Below are positions 62,534 to 64,000 of a stretch of 64,000 nucleotides of DNA, piece after piece. The position numbers and the translations under genes were made by a program. This DNA is from JBHYDC01 sp051861205 (GTDB taxonomy: Bacteria; Pseudomonadota; Alphaproteobacteria; Rhizobiales; Pleomorphomonadaceae). Positions within the stretch are counted from its first letter, which is position 1, and every line of letters starts with the position of its first letter. A model generated the notes under the pieces. That model had not been told where the DNA came from, made no database searches, and saw only the letters and a list, made by a program, of their open reading frames with translations. Location: NCBI GenBank assembly GCA_051861205.1, contig JBHYDC010000013.1:62001-126000 (forward strand), written 5' to 3'.

Positions 62534-63487
62534 TTACCTGCCCAGGAACGGCTCGACCTCTCGGCCGCCCTCGAAGACGCCGAGCCGCTTGATTTCCCAT
62601 TCGAGCCGAATGCCGCTCGTTTCGAACACCCGCGCGCGCACGGTTTCACCCAGGAGTTCGATGTCGTGCCCGGTGGCTTCGCCCGTGTTGATCAGGAAGT
62701 TGCAGTGCATTTCCGACACTTGCGCATCGCCGACCTTCAGGCCCCGGCAGCCCGCCGCATCCACCAGCTTCCAGGCGGAGTGACCCTCCGGGTTCTTGAA
62801 CGTGGAACCGCCCGTGCGCGAGCGGATCGGCTGCGCCTTTTCCCGGTGCTCGGTCACCGCATCCATATCGCGGCGGATCACGTCGCGGTCTTCCGGAATG
62901 CCCTCGTAGATCGCCGACGTGAAGATGAGGTCCGGCGATGCCCCGCAATGCCGGTAGGCGTAGCCCATATCGGTGTTGGTCAGCGTCACGATCTCGCCGC
63001 GCCGGTTGACCGCCCGCACCTCGACCACCCGCTGTCGAGTTTCCGATCCGTGCGCGCCCGCATTCATGCGCAGCGCCCCGCCGATGCCGCCGGGAATGCC
63101 GTGGTAGAAGGCAAAGCCGGAGAGGCCATGCTCCAGCGCCGCCGCTGCGAAATGCTTGTCGGGAACGCCGGCGCCAACCCTTAGCCGCGCGGGACCCGCC
63201 GGTTCAACCCCGCCGAAGCCGCGCACCGACAAGCGGATCACCACGCCGGGAATGCCACCGTCCCGCACGAGGAGGTTGGAGCCGAGGCCGATGATCGTGA
63301 TCGGCACGTCATCCGGCACCAAGGGCAGGAAGGCGGCAAGGTCCGCCTCGTCGGCCGGTTGGTAGAGAAGTTCCGCCGAACCGCCCGCACGAAACCACAT
63401 GAATTCCTTCAGCGACTTGTCCGCGTCGAAGCGCCCGCGAATGGGCGCGGTGGATCCAAGCCGCTCTAGAAGCGCCGCGCCGTTCAC
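62534..63487 (-). CDS. murB: UDP-N-acetylenolpyruvoylglucosamine reductase
   Basis: The product is 317 residues from a GTG at 63487 that overlaps the murC stop by four bases (GTGA, 63484-63487). FAD-binding with WFRAGGSAELLYQP, GLGSNLLVRDGG, HGIPGGIGGALRMNAGAHG and RTGGSTFKNPEG (catalytic Ser). It reduces the enolpyruvyl group to form UDP-MurNAc. Confidence 0.95.
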   Translation of the reverse strand: MNGAALLERLGSTAPIRGRFDADKSLKEFMWFRAGGSAELLYQPADEADLAAFLPLVPDDVPITIIGLGSNLLVRDGGIPGVVIRLSVRGFGGVEPAGPARLRVGAGVPDKHFAAAALEHGLSGFAFYHGIPGGIGGALRMNAGAHGSETRQRVVEVRAVNRRGEIVTLTNTDMGYAYRHCGASPDLIFTSAIYEGIPEDRDVIRRDMDAVTEHREKAQPIRSRTGGSTFKNPEGHSAWKLVDAAGCRGLKVGDAQVSEMHCNFLINTGEATGHDIELLGETVRARVFETSGIRLEWEIKRLGVFEGGREVEPFLGR

Positions 63488-64000
63488 GGGGCACCCGCCA
63501 GGGTTTCGAGTTGCTTGGGCAAGGCATAGGCCCACGCCGTGATGTTGCCCGCGCCGAGACAAACGACAATATCGCCGGGCTTCACCGCTTCCGCGATCAT
63601 CGGCGCAAGCGCGTCGGCGCCGTCCAGCGCCCGGACGTCACGATGACCGGCCGCCTTGGCGCCCGACACCAGCGCATCCCGGTCGACACCCTCGATGGGT
63701 GCTTCGCCGGCCGCATAAACGTCGGCGATGATGACGGTATCGGCATCGTTGAACGCCTTGCAGAACTCCGGCATCAGGCTGGCGAGGCGACTGTAGCGAT
63801 GCGGCTGAACGACCGCGATCACCCGCCCGGACGCGCCCTCGCGCGCGGCACGCAGCACCGCCATGATTTCCACGGGGTGATGGCCGTAGTCGTCGTAAAT
63901 GGTGACGCCGTTCCATGTTCCGGTTCGCGTGAAGCGCCGCTTCACGCCGCCGAAGGACTTCAGACCCCGGCGGATCGCGTCGGCGGAAATGCCCAGACGA
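63484..64000 (-). CDS. murC: UDP-N-acetylmuramate--L-alanine ligase (5' part outside window)
   Basis: Only the C-terminal part is inside the window. The frame is open to the edge at 64000; the visible region includes GVTIYDDYGHHPVEI (the DYGHHP motif of Mur ligases), VVQPHRYSR, DVYAAGEAPI and DIVVCLGAGNIT near the end. It adds L-Ala to UDP-MurNAc. Its stop overlaps the murB start. Upstream genes of the division cluster presumably continue beyond the window. Confidence 0.95.
   Translation of the reverse strand, partial: RLGISADAIRRGLKSFGGVKRRFTRTGTWNGVTIYDDYGHHPVEIMAVLRAAREGASGRVIAVVQPHRYSRLASLMPEFCKAFNDADTVIIADVYAAGEAPIEGVDRDALVSGAKAAGHRDVRALDGADALAPMIAEAVKPGDIVVCLGAGNITAWAYALPKQLETLAGAP

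Overview
The window is a 64-kb piece of a GC-rich alphaproteobacterial chromosome, most likely from the order Hyphomicrobiales (Rhizobiales). Three things point there: a circularly permuted two-piece tmRNA whose tag reads ANDNYAPVAVAA; alphaproteobacterial families such as DUF2336, DUF4169, the SspB-type adaptor and DUF2065; and the gene blocks fumC/sspB/ssrA/thyA/folA/hflKC/degP and murC-murB-ddl-ftsQ-ftsA-ftsZ. No genus is claimed. Most of the window is housekeeping DNA. There is no CRISPR array, insertion sequence, prophage or rRNA that I can see.

Layout. 1-2 kb: a pqqABCD operon (minus strand; pqqD is cut by the window edge) with a 25-residue PqqA precursor and a recognisable promoter. 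2-5.6 kb: otsB, glycerate 2-kinase and a DHA2-type MFS exporter. 5.7-8.9 kb: small and hypothetical proteins, one behind a near-perfect EcfG (general stress) promoter. 9-11 kb: tRNA-Lys(CTT) and leuA with a candidate leucine attenuator. 11.4-13.3 kb: minCDE. 13.3-17.2 kb: PhzF-like, flavin reductase-like and Nudix genes, and an Asp-box repeat protein next to a MoaD/ThiS-like protein. 17.3-22.8 kb: ilvC with a duplicated tail, a TetR regulator with a perfect palindromic operator, pdxJ, and ilvBN behind a complete attenuator (promoter, leader peptide with consecutive Leu-Val-Ile-Val-Leu codons, terminator). 22.8-35 kb: miaA/serB, fumC, sspB, ssrA, slyX, a GreA-like gene, thyA, folA, hflK-hflC-DUF2065 and degP. 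35-46.5 kb: a large AsmA-like protein, an FAD-linked oxidase, a thioesterase, uvrD, a PilZ protein, recN and bamD. 46.7-64 kb: lpxC and the ftsZ-ftsA-ftsQ-ddl-murB-murC division cluster, separated from each other by about 9.5 kb holding pepP, prmA, ligA, pncA, azlCD and others.

The clearest foreign DNA is 54.1-55.45 kb, just after ligA. It is an AT-rich, codon-atypical gene pair: a 304-residue protein with a nucleotidyltransferase-like C-terminal motif, followed by a small overlapping or closely coupled acidic protein. It looks like an orphan polymorphic toxin and its immunity protein, and it is my best candidate for an undescribed system.

Genes that work together: the branched-chain amino acid genes (leuA, ilvC, ilvB, ilvN) are spread over 13 kb, and two of the three transcription units carry leader-peptide attenuation signals. 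SspB, which delivers ssrA-tagged proteins to ClpXP, is encoded directly downstream of the tmRNA that makes the tag. HflKC and DegP form an envelope and membrane quality-control block. MinCDE, FtsZAQ, Ddl, MurB, MurC, LpxC and BamD together cover division-site choice, the divisome, peptidoglycan precursors and outer-membrane assembly.
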